Origin: Campylobacteraceae bacterium
Lineage (GTDB): Bacteria > Campylobacterota > Campylobacteria > Campylobacterales > Campylobacteraceae
DNA length: 64,000 bases
NCBI GenBank assembly: GCA_031266555.1
Contig: JAISAU010000007.1
Coordinates: 99,380 to 163,379, forward strand
Direction of reading: 5' to 3'
Shown here: piece by piece, positions 54,892 through 63,857 of the stretch
Layout of the letters: each line of letters begins with the position of its first letter
How positions within the stretch are numbered: the stretch's first letter is position 1
Position numbers and translations under genes: made by a program
Notes under the pieces: model-generated
The model's input: the letters and a program-made list of their open reading frames with translations, nothing else
The model's database searches: none
Told to the model about the DNA's origin: nothing

Positions 54892-55758
54892 ATGAAAACA
54901 TGGTTTATTACGGGCGCAAATGGCGGACTAGCATATCCGATGCTTGAGATACTACTTGAGCGAGGTGACCATATTGCCGCCACCGTGCGTAAACCCCAAA
55001 CTCTTGATAAATTACAAGAAAGATACGGTTCAAGTCTGTGGCGGGCAAATCTTGATTTAACCGATTCGCATGCTATCAAGCAGGTAGTAAATCAAGCGAT
55101 AGAAAAGTTCGGAAAAATTGATATATTGGTAAATAATGCAGGATATGGGCTATTTGGGGCTGTGGAAGAAGTGAGCGACGAGCAAATTGAGCATATATTT
55201 CAAACAAATTTTTTTGGTTCGTTGCGAGTCGCGCGCGCTTTTATGCCGTATTTCAGATCGCAAGGCAAAGGGCATATTGTCCAAATTTCCAGCGAAGTAG
55301 GTCACCTCTCTAATCCAGGTCAAGGATTATATAGCGCTTCTAAATGGGCGGTTGAAGGAGCGTTTGAAACGTTAGCCAAAGAAGCCGCTCCGTTTAATAT
55401 AAATCTCACACTGGTAGAACCGGGCGGAATTCGTACGGGATTTTTTGCCAATGGCAGCGTGTTTGGGCAAGAGCTGAAAGCATACGACAACCAACCCGCA
55501 AGAAATTTCAAAAAATTTTACCAAAACATACATACTAAAGAAATTACAGATCAGGATTTTATTCCCGGCGATCCGCAAAAAATGGCAAAGGCTATCATTC
55601 AGCGCGTTGATGATGAAAACGGCTCATTGCGTCTGGTGCTGGGCAGCGACGCTTATGAGGATATCAAAGCAGCTTTAACATTAAGACTGGCGGAATTAGA
55701 AGCACAAAAAGAGTTGGCTTACTCTACTGATGCCGACTATATTACACATAATCGGTAA
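54892..55758 (+). CDS. Short-chain dehydrogenase/reductase
   Basis: The 288-residue product is a classical SDR. It has TWFITGANGGLAYPMLEILL (cofactor loop, with Ala in place of the last Gly of the usual TGxxxGxG), LDLTDSHAIKQVV, DILVNNAGYGLFG (NNAG), the catalytic serine in IVQISSEVGH, and YSASKWAVEG (YxxxK). The specificity is unknown. The start at 54892 has GGAGG seven bases upstream. Its sequence is relatively rich in G+C compared with the flanks and it stands alone, which could mean acquisition from another lineage. Confidence 0.88.
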   Translation: MKTWFITGANGGLAYPMLEILLERGDHIAATVRKPQTLDKLQERYGSSLWRANLDLTDSHAIKQVVNQAIEKFGKIDILVNNAGYGLFGAVEEVSDEQIEHIFQTNFFGSLRVARAFMPYFRSQGKGHIVQISSEVGHLSNPGQGLYSASKWAVEGAFETLAKEAAPFNINLTLVEPGGIRTGFFANGSVFGQELKAYDNQPARNFKKFYQNIHTKEITDQDFIPGDPQKMAKAIIQRVDDENGSLRLVLGSDAYEDIKAALTLRLAELEAQKELAYSTDADYITHNR

Positions 55759-55987
55759 CGACAGAGAAAATGAAACAATAAACATAAACAAAAAAGCAAT
55801 ATACTTGGCACACTATAAGCACAATTTTTATGCTTACATGTTGTTTTTACATGTAGTGAATTTGAAATACAAACTTCAATGGAAAAAAAATTTTATGCTT
55901 ATACGCTATTTTCACATGCAAGTTTATATAAAATAGATCAATACTTTAATGTCTAAAACAAGTCTCTTATAAAAAATGTAAAGTAAA

Positions 55988-56013
55988 GTGAAAAAAATTT
56001 ACATTTTTTTCAC
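55988..56013 (-). terminator. Terminator overlapping the end of nfeD-like gene
   Basis: GTGAAAAAAA and TTTTTTTCAC form a perfect 10-bp stem with a six-base loop. It spans the stop codon of the NfeD-like gene and provides its own U-rich arm. Confidence 0.6.
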
Positions 56014-56397
56014 AAAAACTCTATTTGTTTTTGTCGGCTTTACGATTACTCGCTCGTTTATCTCAAAAGTTTCGTCTTTATTTTTGTCATATTGCCAAAT
56101 AGTGCCACGAAATTCAACCAAATTATTTTCTTTGATGACGCCCTCGCCCTCTTCCAATAAAAACTCATCCTTTATTTTATGTCCCATTATCTTATCATAT
56201 AGACGTTTTCTGAAAGCTATCATCAAAATAAGCCCTATGGCAAGTCCTATCGCGCTTTGAGCTATCCAAGCATCCGAACCAATTGCCCAGCCGACCGCTC
56301 CGCTTATAGCAAGCCCAAAACCATACCACAAAAGATAAAAACTCCCGCTTATCAGTTCAAGCGCCAATATCAAAACGCCGACTATCAATACCCACAT
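55999..56397 (-). CDS. NfeD-family membrane protein
   Basis: The 132-residue product has two to three membrane segments (VLIVGVLILALELISGSFYL, FGLAISGAVGWAIGSDAWIA) and a C-terminal OB-like beta domain (EEGEGVIKENNLVEFRGTIW). NfeD proteins pair with stomatin/SPFH proteins; an SPFH gene lies directly upstream (9 bases). Together they probably assemble a membrane microdomain scaffold. Confidence 0.9.
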   Translation of the reverse strand: MWVLIVGVLILALELISGSFYLLWYGFGLAISGAVGWAIGSDAWIAQSAIGLAIGLILMIAFRKRLYDKIMGHKIKDEFLLEEGEGVIKENNLVEFRGTIWQYDKNKDETFEINERVIVKPTKTNRVFVKKM

Positions 56398-56406
56398 AAA
56401 ATTATC

Positions 56407-57318
56407 CTATTTGTCGGAAGATTTTTTCAATAAATCGCTCAAAATACTCAATGATCCTACCAACTCCACAGACTCGTACGGCACAACTATCTTATCTTTC
56501 GACGGATTTTTGGCTAATTCGTTGAAAGCCGCTATTCTATCTTTAGCCAATAAATACTCCGCCGATTTTACATTTTTATTGATAGCTTCCGTTATCATAT
56601 CCATAGCTTCTTGCTGCGCTTTTGCCACTGCTTTTACTTGAAATGCTTGCGCGTCCGCCAAACGTTCAATCGCTTCGGCTTTTAAAAATTGCTCCGCTTT
56701 GTACGCTTCAGATTGTCTGATTACAGCCTCTTTCTCAGCTTGCGCTTTAAGTTCTATGGCTCTTTTTTCCCGCTCCGCTTTCATCTGCATACTCATAGCC
56801 TCTTGTATCTCTCCTGGTACTGCTATATCGCTTATCTCTATTCTTGTTACTTTTGTGCCCCAATTCGCGCCCGCGTCGTCAAGAATGACTAAAATACGCG
56901 AATTTATCTTTTCGCGATTGCTCAAAATCTCATCAAGCGTCATTGAGCCTATCTCGCTTCTTAATGTCGTTAAAGCTAAATTTGACACAGCAATTTGATA
57001 ATTTGTAACGTTATAAGTTGCTTTATACGGGTCAACAACTGCTATAAATACGATACCATCAATTTGTATAGTCACGTTATCGCGCGTAATGACAGGTTGG
57101 CTTGGAATATTTATAATATGCTCTTTAGTGCTTAAAACCGCCTGCACTTTATCAATAAACGGAAAAATGATGTGGATTCCGGCAGAAAGTTGTTTGCAAA
57201 ATTTGCCAAATCTCTCAACTATGTAAATTTCAGCTTGAGAAACTATAATTATGCCTTTATAGATAATTAATCCTATCAAAACTGCTATAGCAACCAAAAA
57301 GAACTCAAAAGTCATCAT
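56407..57318 (-). CDS. SPFH/stomatin-family protein (QmcA-like)
   Basis: The 303-residue product has an N-terminal membrane anchor (FFLVAIAVLIGLIIYKGIII), the band-7 domain (VSQAEIYIVERFGKFCKQLS, GIHIIFPFIDKVQAVLSTKE, TTLRSEIGSMTLDEILSNRE) and a coiled coil rich in Glu/Ala/Lys (MQMKAEREKRAIELKAQAEK). SPFH proteins oligomerise into membrane cages that hold proteases. It is paired with the NfeD gene. Confidence 0.93.
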   Translation of the reverse strand: MMTFEFFLVAIAVLIGLIIYKGIIIVSQAEIYIVERFGKFCKQLSAGIHIIFPFIDKVQAVLSTKEHIINIPSQPVITRDNVTIQIDGIVFIAVVDPYKATYNVTNYQIAVSNLALTTLRSEIGSMTLDEILSNREKINSRILVILDDAGANWGTKVTRIEISDIAVPGEIQEAMSMQMKAEREKRAIELKAQAEKEAVIRQSEAYKAEQFLKAEAIERLADAQAFQVKAVAKAQQEAMDMITEAINKNVKSAEYLLAKDRIAAFNELAKNPSKDKIVVPYESVELVGSLSILSDLLKKSSDK

Positions 57319-57412
57319 CCGTAACTCCTAAAATAAATTTAATAAAACGTATTTTACTCTAAAAAAGATTTTTAGAGTTGAAAAATATAACAAAAAAATA
57401 CTATTCGTTTTG

Positions 57413-58243
57413 TTACTGTTTTAACTCCACGCCGTCTTGCGTTATTTGCAAAAATCCCTCTTTTTGCAGATTATTTATGACTTGTTTGAAGTTTTTTTTA
57501 CTAATGCCAAAAACCTTATATATCTCTTCCGCCGAACTTTTTGTATTGTACGGCATTTTATAACTATTTTTACGCAAAACTTCAAGCACTTTTGTCTGTG
57601 CGGCAAGTTCAGCGCTATCTCCTATAGGTTGTAACGACGCGTCTATCTTACCGTCAGCTCTAACTTTTTTAACGAAACCTTCTTTTTTGCTTCCTATCTC
57701 AAGATTTTCAAAAATCTCATTTTGATAGAGTATGCCTTCATATCTGTTATTAACGATAACTTTAACTCCAAGAGGCGTTTTTGCTAAAACAAAAAGCTCG
57801 ACTTTTTCATTTTGTGTAAATTTAGGCTGTGATTTTGGTAAAAATTTGCCAAATCTCTCAACGCCGATAAGCCTTCCGCTTAATTCGTCAAGCGCTACTA
57901 AAACTACTCTTTTGTCGCCAATCCTAAACTGCGTTTTTTGATATTTTATCGGTACAAACAGTTCTTTTGGCAAACCCCAATCAACAAACGCGCCAAACGA
58001 CGATATATCCGTAACTTCCATAACTCCAAACTCTCCAAGTTTTGCGCTCGGATACAGTGTTGAAGCAACAAGTCTATTTTCAGAGTCATGATATATAAAA
58101 ACGTCTATAACTTTTCCTATCTGCATAAAAGGAGTTACATAGGCATTTGGAAGCAACACCTCGTTTTCTTCTTTATCCAGTAAATATAATCCGAAATCGC
58201 TTTTTCTGGCAACTTTTAATTGATTGATTTTTCCTGTTTTGAT
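57413..58243 (-). CDS. CvfB-like S1-domain RNA-binding protein, unusual start
   Basis: The protein has S1-like domains (FGVMEVTDISSFGAFVDWGL, KEGFVKKVRADGKIDASLQP) and a C-terminal winged helix (KSSAEEIYKVFGISKKNFKQ), as in CvfB, which affects virulence-gene expression in some bacteria. The first ATG/GTG/TTG in frame is GTG at 58159. Homologous text (TGKINQLKVARKSDFGLYLL) continues 28 codons upstream, to ATC at 58243 with AAAGG ten bases ahead. No standard start codon lies in that stretch. I extend to 58243; the true start may be a non-standard codon or the sequence may hold an error. Confidence 0.75.
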   Translation of the reverse strand: MKTGKINQLKVARKSDFGLYLLDKEENEVLLPNAYVTPFMQIGKVIDVFIYHDSENRLVASTLYPSAKLGEFGVMEVTDISSFGAFVDWGLPKELFVPIKYQKTQFRIGDKRVVLVALDELSGRLIGVERFGKFLPKSQPKFTQNEKVELFVLAKTPLGVKVIVNNRYEGILYQNEIFENLEIGSKKEGFVKKVRADGKIDASLQPIGDSAELAAQTKVLEVLRKNSYKMPYNTKSSAEEIYKVFGISKKNFKQVINNLQKEGFLQITQDGVELKQ

Positions 58244-58312
58244 GGCTAAATAACCTTTACATGTAAATATAAAAATGATATTATAACAAACCTAATTATA
58301 AAGAGGTTTTAA

Positions 58313-58888
58313 ATAAAAAAAATTATTTTTGCGTGCTTGTTTTTTTGTACGTTCATATTTGCTGACAATGTCGATTTCGCAAAAAAGCTTTCAAACGCGG
58401 CGCTGCTGTTGACGGAAGATTTTGTGATTTATAACGGAGCGTATTTCAAGATTTCTTATCCAAACGGCGATGTGCCGTCGCAATTTGGCGTTTGTACCGA
58501 CGTCGTTATAAGAGCTTATAGAAAACTTGACATAGATTTACAAAAAGAGGTGCATGAGGATATGGCGGCGAATTTTAGCAAATATCCTAAAAATTGGGGA
58601 GCAAAAAGAACGGATAAAAATATTGACCATCGCCGCGTGCCGAATCTTATGAAATTTTTTGAAAGGCACGGTCAAACAAAACCTATAACCGATAACGCCG
58701 AAGATTATAAAGCGGGTGACATTGTAGCGTGGAAACTTGATAACGGTTCTACACACATAGGCATAGTAGTCGATAAAAAAACGCCAAATAGCGATAGGCG
58801 AATGATAGTGCACAATATAGGCTTTGGACAAGTGGTTGAGGATTGTCTATTTTGTTATAAAATTATTGGTCATTATGTTTATCAATAA
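58313..58888 (+). CDS. DUF1287-family secreted protein, probable ATA start
   Basis: The product shows the DUF1287 pattern: NGDVPSQFGVCTDVVIRAYR (Cys in GVCTD), KLDIDLQKEVHEDMAANFSK, NIDHRRVPNLMKFFERHGQT and GDIVAWKLDNGSTHIGIVVD. This is an NlpC-fold-like family with Cys-His residues of unknown substrate. A signal peptide reads (M)KKIIFACLFFCTFIFA and begins at ATA (58313), with AGAGG six bases upstream. The first standard start, TTG at 58337, cuts the signal peptide. Either ATA is used or a G has been lost to A. Confidence 0.8.
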   Translation: MKKIIFACLFFCTFIFADNVDFAKKLSNAALLLTEDFVIYNGAYFKISYPNGDVPSQFGVCTDVVIRAYRKLDIDLQKEVHEDMAANFSKYPKNWGAKRTDKNIDHRRVPNLMKFFERHGQTKPITDNAEDYKAGDIVAWKLDNGSTHIGIVVDKKTPNSDRRMIVHNIGFGQVVEDCLFCYKIIGHYVYQ

Positions 58889-58935
58889 TTTTTTTGATAC
58901 AATAATAAGCTAATTTTGCAATCTAAGGAATTTTA

Positions 58936-60240
58936 ATGCGTCCTTCAATAGCGATTATGGCCGCCGGTCTTGGTACAAGAATGAAATCCTCCACTCCCAA
59001 AGTTTTACATAAACTTTGCGGATACACAATGCTGCATCATATCTTAAAAGAGGCTCAGTCGCTCTCAGACGATATACATGTAGTGCTTTTTCACCATAGC
59101 GAAGATATCAAAGCCGAGCTTTTGAAAAAATTTGCCGGTCTTCACATAGTCATACAAAATCACGAACGTTTTCCCGGAACCGGCGGCGCTATTATGGGAC
59201 TTAAACCAAAATACAATAGAGTGCTTGTTTTAAGCGGAGATATGCCTCTTTTGCAAACGGAAGATATGCGACTTTTATGTCAAGATGAAAACACAGATAT
59301 CGTTATGGGAGCATTTTATACAAATAAACCCAAAGGCTACGGGCGAGTTTTGGCAGACGATGAGTTACATGTAAAAGAAATTGTTGAAGAAAAAGACGCC
59401 GATGAGGAGCAAAAAAAAGTAAAACTTGTAAATGCCGGCGTATACTCTTTTAATACGCATTTTTTAAATAAAATGCTGCCAAAGCTCGATAATAACAACG
59501 CGCAAAAAGAGTACTATATAACTGATTTGATAAAACTGGCAAACGAGTATGGCAATAGCGTAAAAGCGGTCTTGGTAGAAGAAAATACGTTTATGGGCAT
59601 TAACTCAAAAGCTCAACTTGCCGCGGCAGAGAGCATTATGCAAAATCGCATTAAACATACGCTTATGAAAGAAGGCGTCATTATGAGACTTCCGGAAACC
59701 ATCTACATTGAAATGGGCGTTACTTTTGAGGGCGAAAACATATTGGAAAACGGCGTAACGCTGCTTGGTAAAACACATATACAAAACAGTCACATTAAAT
59801 CGCATACAAGGATAGAGTCAAGCACCGTTATAGATTCGTCTGTCGGACCGTTCGCGCATGTGCGTCCCTACTCCCTTGTAAAAAATTCTCACATAGGAAA
59901 TTTTGTGGAGATAAAAAAATCAACTCTTACGGGAGTAAAAGCCGGCCATTTAAGTTATCTTGGAGACGCCGTTATAGACGAAGGGACAAATGTGGGTTGC
60001 GGAACCATCACATGTAATTATGACGGCAAAGAGAAACATCAAACGATTATCGGAAAAAATGTCTTTATAGGCAGCGATACGCAATTTATCGCTCCGATTG
60101 AAGTAGGAGACGACGTTATAATAGCTGCCGGTACAACTGTTACAAAAAATGTTCCGAAAGGCTCTTTAGCGATTAACAGAGCGCCTTTGAAATTTATTAA
60201 AGATTTTTTCTATAAACGCTTTGGAGTAGATAAAAAGTGA
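58936..60240 (+). CDS. glmU: Bifunctional UDP-N-acetylglucosamine pyrophosphorylase / glucosamine-1-phosphate acetyltransferase
   Basis: GlmU makes UDP-GlcNAc for peptidoglycan and LPS. The 434-residue product opens with IMAAGLGTRMKSSTPKVLHK and FPGTGGAIMGLKP (uridyltransferase). It has a linker around 230 and then the left-handed beta helix with SYLGDAVIDEGTNVGCGTIT and CNYDGKEKHQTIIGKNVFIG. It heads the glmU-coaBC-uppS-prepilin peptidase-lptF/G-truA series, an order I recall from C. jejuni. Confidence 0.96.
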   Translation: MRPSIAIMAAGLGTRMKSSTPKVLHKLCGYTMLHHILKEAQSLSDDIHVVLFHHSEDIKAELLKKFAGLHIVIQNHERFPGTGGAIMGLKPKYNRVLVLSGDMPLLQTEDMRLLCQDENTDIVMGAFYTNKPKGYGRVLADDELHVKEIVEEKDADEEQKKVKLVNAGVYSFNTHFLNKMLPKLDNNNAQKEYYITDLIKLANEYGNSVKAVLVEENTFMGINSKAQLAAAESIMQNRIKHTLMKEGVIMRLPETIYIEMGVTFEGENILENGVTLLGKTHIQNSHIKSHTRIESSTVIDSSVGPFAHVRPYSLVKNSHIGNFVEIKKSTLTGVKAGHLSYLGDAVIDEGTNVGCGTITCNYDGKEKHQTIIGKNVFIGSDTQFIAPIEVGDDVIIAAGTTVTKNVPKGSLAINRAPLKFIKDFFYKRFGVDKK

Positions 60241-61436
60241 CGCGATTTTTAGAAAACAGAAATATTTTACTTGGAGTCACAGGCAGTATCGCGGCTTATA
60301 AAGCGCTTGAACTGACAAGACTTTTCACAAAAGCGGGTGCAAATGTAAGAGTAATTTTGAGCGAGGACGCGAAACGTTTCGTAACGCCGCTTAGCTTTGA
60401 GGCTCTTAGTAAAAATAGAGTTTTGCATAGCGCTACTGAGAGTTGGGAAGACGATAACAATCATATTTTTATTAATAAATGGGCGGATATTTTTGTCATC
60501 GCTCCAGCTACGGCAAATACGATAAACAAATTATCTGCTGGCATTGCCGACAATCTTTTAGCGTCCACGGCTCTTGCTTTTACAAAGCCGATACTTATAG
60601 CGCCGGCGGCGAATACGGCTATGTTTTTACACAAAAGTACGCAAAATTCACTTCTTAAATTAAAAAGTTTCGGATATACAATATGTTCCGTTCAAAATAA
60701 ACTCTTAGCTTGCGACGATAAAGGCGAAGGGGCTTTAAGCGAACCAAAAGCGATATTTTTTGAAACGGCGCGCGTTTTATTATCAAACTCTTATTGGCAA
60801 GGTAAAAATATCGTATTAACAGGCGGCGGAACTATCGAAAAGATAGACGACGTAAGATTTATCTCAAATTTTTCAAGCGGCAAAATGGCTGAAAGCTTAG
60901 CGACGGCTCTATTTTTAAAAGGTGCTAACGTTTTATATATTCAAAGTTGTGCGGCGCATGAGACGCATTTGCCCATAAAAAGAGTATTTGCGCAAAGTGC
61001 TAAAGAGATGAAAGAAGCCCTTAATAACGCGCTTTTAAGCGAAAAATACGCATTTTTATTTATGATAGCCGCTGTGAGCGATTACAGAGCGGAAAACCAA
61101 AGTAGCGGCAAATTGAAAAAAGAGGTTTTAGGAGATAAATTTGATCTAAGCCTTGTAAAAAACGACGATATACTTTTAAATATCGGCAAAAAAGATATGA
61201 AAATTGTCGGTTTTAAAGCTGAACTTGACGCCAAAAACGCACTTCAAAACGCTAAAAATATGCTAAAAGAAAAAAATCTTGACGCGGTTTGCCTAAATGT
61301 GATAGATAGCTCCAATCCGTTTGGCGGCGATACCAACGCTATAACGTTCATCACAGAAAAAGAGGCGATCGAATTTCTTAAAAAAAATAAACTTGAGATA
61401 TCGTTTGATATTTTAAAAAATTGTGAAGAGTTGTAA
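60237..61436 (+). CDS. coaBC: Bifunctional phosphopantothenoylcysteine decarboxylase / phosphopantothenate--cysteine ligase
   Basis: CoaBC carries out two steps of CoA synthesis. The 399-residue product has the flavin domain (ILLGVTGSIAAYKALELTRL, VIAPATANTINKLSAGIADN, LLASTALAFTKPILIAPAAN) and the ligase half (GKNIVLTGGGTIEKIDDVRF, SNFSSGKMAESLATALFLKG, AAVSDYRAE). GTG start at 60237 overlaps the glmU stop by four bases (GTGA). Confidence 0.95.
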   Translation: MTRFLENRNILLGVTGSIAAYKALELTRLFTKAGANVRVILSEDAKRFVTPLSFEALSKNRVLHSATESWEDDNNHIFINKWADIFVIAPATANTINKLSAGIADNLLASTALAFTKPILIAPAANTAMFLHKSTQNSLLKLKSFGYTICSVQNKLLACDDKGEGALSEPKAIFFETARVLLSNSYWQGKNIVLTGGGTIEKIDDVRFISNFSSGKMAESLATALFLKGANVLYIQSCAAHETHLPIKRVFAQSAKEMKEALNNALLSEKYAFLFMIAAVSDYRAENQSSGKLKKEVLGDKFDLSLVKNDDILLNIGKKDMKIVGFKAELDAKNALQNAKNMLKEKNLDAVCLNVIDSSNPFGGDTNAITFITEKEAIEFLKKNKLEISFDILKNCEEL

Positions 61437-62114
61437 TTGAACGAATTAATACATGCCGCGATTATTATGGACGGAAACGGGCGATGGGCTGAACAAAGAG
61501 GCAAAATGCGAAGCTTTGGTCACGAAGCAGGAGCGAAATCGGTAGAAAAGATTACGACTTACGCGGCGAAAATAGGCTTAAAGTATCTTACTCTTTATGC
61601 TTTCAGTACAGAAAATTGGAATCGCCCCGAAAGCGAGGTAGTTTTTTTGATGAAACTTTTAAAACGCTTTTTGATAACTCATTTAGGCGTTTTGCGAAAT
61701 AACAATATAAAATTTGAAACTATCGGCAATTTGGATATACTAGATCGCGGATTGCGAAAAAAGATAGAGATTGTCAAAGATAAAACAAAAGACAATAGCG
61801 GATTAACGCAAATTTTAGCCATTAATTACGGTTCGCGCGACGAGATAGTAAGAGCTTGCAAAAAGCTTTGTGAAAGCGAAGACGATATTAACGAACAAAC
61901 CCTGCAAGCAAATTTAGACACAAAAGATATTCCTCCTGTAGATTTATTGATACGAACGGGCGGGGAGAGAAGATTGTCAAATTTTTTGCTTTGGCAAGTT
62001 TCTTACGCGGAACTTTTTTTCATAAATACTTTATGGCCTGATTTTAACGAGACTCATTTTGAGCAAATAATACAAGTGTATCAAAAAACGCAAAGAAAGT
62101 TTGGTGGATTATGA
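61437..62114 (+). CDS. uppS: Undecaprenyl diphosphate synthase
   Basis: UppS elongates farnesyl diphosphate to the C55 lipid carrier. The 225-residue product starts with TTG directly after the coaBC stop. It has AAIIMDGNGRWAEQRGKMRS (the DGNGRW active site), YLTLYAFSTENWNRPESEV, and RTGGERRLSNFLLWQVSYAE with FINTLWPDF, all diagnostic. Confidence 0.96.
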   Translation: MNELIHAAIIMDGNGRWAEQRGKMRSFGHEAGAKSVEKITTYAAKIGLKYLTLYAFSTENWNRPESEVVFLMKLLKRFLITHLGVLRNNNIKFETIGNLDILDRGLRKKIEIVKDKTKDNSGLTQILAINYGSRDEIVRACKKLCESEDDINEQTLQANLDTKDIPPVDLLIRTGGERRLSNFLLWQVSYAELFFINTLWPDFNETHFEQIIQVYQKTQRKFGGL

Positions 62115-62848
62115 TTATATCGCATGTAACAATTTTAACGGTTTTCGGACTGCTGTTCGGTTCGTTTTTAAACGTTTTGATTTTGAGAATTCCAAAAAAC
62201 GAGAGCATAATTTTCCCTTCGTCTCACTGCGTTAATTGCGGCACACCTTTAAGATGGTATCATAACGTACCGCTTATCTCTTGGATATTTTTAGGCGGAA
62301 AATGCGCGTATTGCAAAAAAAATATAAGTTTTCAATATCCGCTTATCGAACTTATAACCGCTATTTTGTTTTTTATCTGCGCTTTAAAAGAGAGCAATAT
62401 ATATTTCGCTTTAGTGCAAGGCATCATTTTCGCTTTGCTGTTGGCGCTATCCGTGATAGATTTAAGATATAAAGCCGTACCAGATAGCCTAAGTTTGCCT
62501 ACGCTTATTTTAGCACTTGTCGGTATTGAGATACTCTCAAAACTTCAATACGCGCTTTTGTTCGCGGGAGGTTTTGCCCTGCTTCGCATATTTATAACAG
62601 CCGTTATCAAAAGAGAAGCTATGGGAGAAGCCGACATTATAATAGCCGCCGTTATAGGAGCTATGCTAGGTATTCCTTTGGGATTTGTCGCTATATATTT
62701 GTCCGCACTTTTTGCCCTGCCCGCTTTTTTTATAGTCGCAAAAAGAGGATTTGAGTTGCCGTTTATTCCGTTTTTAGCTGCCGGACTTTTTGTGACGTAT
62801 CTATTCAATGATCAAATATCCGCGCTTTTAAAGTATATATATGGGTAA
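62111..62848 (+). CDS. Prepilin peptidase / N-methyltransferase (type IV leader peptidase)
   Basis: The 245-residue polytopic protein processes type IV pilin-like signal peptides. It has the N-terminal GSFLNVLILRIPKNESIIFP, the zinc-binding pair CVNCGTPLRWYHNVPLISWI and CAYCKKNISFQYPLIELITA, and the aspartate motifs SVIDLRYKAVPD and MGEADIIIAAVIGAMLG. It starts with ATG overlapping the uppS stop (ATGA). It is the only pseudopilus-type gene in the window; the substrates lie elsewhere. Confidence 0.92.
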   Translation: MIISHVTILTVFGLLFGSFLNVLILRIPKNESIIFPSSHCVNCGTPLRWYHNVPLISWIFLGGKCAYCKKNISFQYPLIELITAILFFICALKESNIYFALVQGIIFALLLALSVIDLRYKAVPDSLSLPTLILALVGIEILSKLQYALLFAGGFALLRIFITAVIKREAMGEADIIIAAVIGAMLGIPLGFVAIYLSALFALPAFFIVAKRGFELPFIPFLAAGLFVTYLFNDQISALLKYIYG

Positions 62849-63857
62849 AACAAATCACTATCTTTTAAGTCAATTCATATCAGTTTTCGGTTCGTTGTTT
62901 TTTACGCTATTTTTTATTACTTCGGTTATATATTTCATACAAATAGCGCGTATCACCTCGATCATAAAAATAACATTTTTTGAGCTTGGAAAACTGTATC
63001 TTTTTTTGCTGCCAAAAGTTTTGATTTTCACTCTGCCTATTACTTTTTTTATAGCTTTGGCTATAGTTTTATTTAAACTTTCTCGCGAAAATGAGACCAT
63101 AGTTCTTTTTTCTCTTGGATTTTCACCAAAAAAAATAGCCAAATTTTTTATATCTATATCTTCCTTGCTATCGTTTTTTTTAGTTTTGAACGTGCTTATT
63201 TTGATGCCTTTATCAAAAGAGCTTCAATCAAATTTTGTTGATTATAAAAAAGCAGAAGCGCGTTTTAATATAGAAGCTACGGAATTTGGACAAAAATTTT
63301 CCGACTGGTTTGTTTTTGTAAACAGCGCCGGCAAAGATTATTACAAAGATATTGTCATGTATTCGCAAAACGAAAACAGCGATAGAATCATATCCGCGGG
63401 CGAATCGTTTATACGCAATAAACAAGGCGAAATAAGTCTTGAACTAAAAGATGGAAAAGCTTACGACATCACAAAAGATAAAGTAAATCAGCTTGATTTT
63501 GAGACAATGCTGATTCGCACGCTGCTTAATAATGAAGTGAGAAATATTGACAGCATAAAAACATATTGGCTTGATATATTTGAAAACAGAAAAAAAGGCG
63601 AGGATTTTGTATTTTATATGCTTATAGCGCTTTTTCCGCTGGCGACTACATTTTTCGCGTTATCGTTTGGAATAGTTACGTATAGATATGAGCGATCAAG
63701 TATCTATTTTTGGATATCTTTAGTTATATTATTATATTTCGCCTCCATTATGCTATTAAGAAATATTAATCCCATAGAAGGTCTTATAGGTATATTTACG
63801 CTATTTTTCATCATCTCTTTTATCGCGTTTAAACAAAAAATTCTAAAACGTTTTTAG
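62841..63857 (+). CDS. LptF/LptG-family LPS-export permease
   Basis: The 338-residue product has the YjgP/YjgQ layout: three helices at the N-terminus (FGSLFFTLFFITSVIYFIQI, FLLPKVLIFTLPITFFIALA), a periplasmic jellyroll (about residues 130-240), and three C-terminal helices (FVFYMLIALFPLATTFFALS, SLVILLYFASIMLLRNINPI). It works with LptB (encoded at 36219) in LPS export. It overlaps the peptidase gene by eight bases. Whether it is LptF or LptG cannot be told. Confidence 0.9.
   Translation: MGKTNHYLLSQFISVFGSLFFTLFFITSVIYFIQIARITSIIKITFFELGKLYLFLLPKVLIFTLPITFFIALAIVLFKLSRENETIVLFSLGFSPKKIAKFFISISSLLSFFLVLNVLILMPLSKELQSNFVDYKKAEARFNIEATEFGQKFSDWFVFVNSAGKDYYKDIVMYSQNENSDRIISAGESFIRNKQGEISLELKDGKAYDITKDKVNQLDFETMLIRTLLNNEVRNIDSIKTYWLDIFENRKKGEDFVFYMLIALFPLATTFFALSFGIVTYRYERSSIYFWISLVILLYFASIMLLRNINPIEGLIGIFTLFFIISFIAFKQKILKRF

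Larger units (their letters stand above)
1176..59373. repeat. Highly iterated palindrome TACATGTA across the window
   Basis: I counted 46 copies by eye, including 4722, 6965, 8480, 11293, 12786, 14604, 15025, 15048, 15204, 19795, 20329, 20393, 23434, 23448, 24367, 24666, 25159, 25879, 29407, 29451, 29469, 34717, 34893, 35084, 35183, 35240, 35879, 35984, 37384, 39574, 39630, 40894, 40961, 42285, 42447, 46063, 51431, 54030, 55848, 58258, 59075 and 59366. Many extend to TTACATGTAA. About two would be expected by chance at this base composition. About two-thirds lie between genes. Genes for the TCA cycle and the right-hand end have few. The role is unknown. Confidence 0.85.

Noticed and set aside
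55730..55936. Short frame after the SDR gene
   Set aside because: It begins inside the SDR coding region, is dominated by A/T-rich codons and has no ribosome-binding site.
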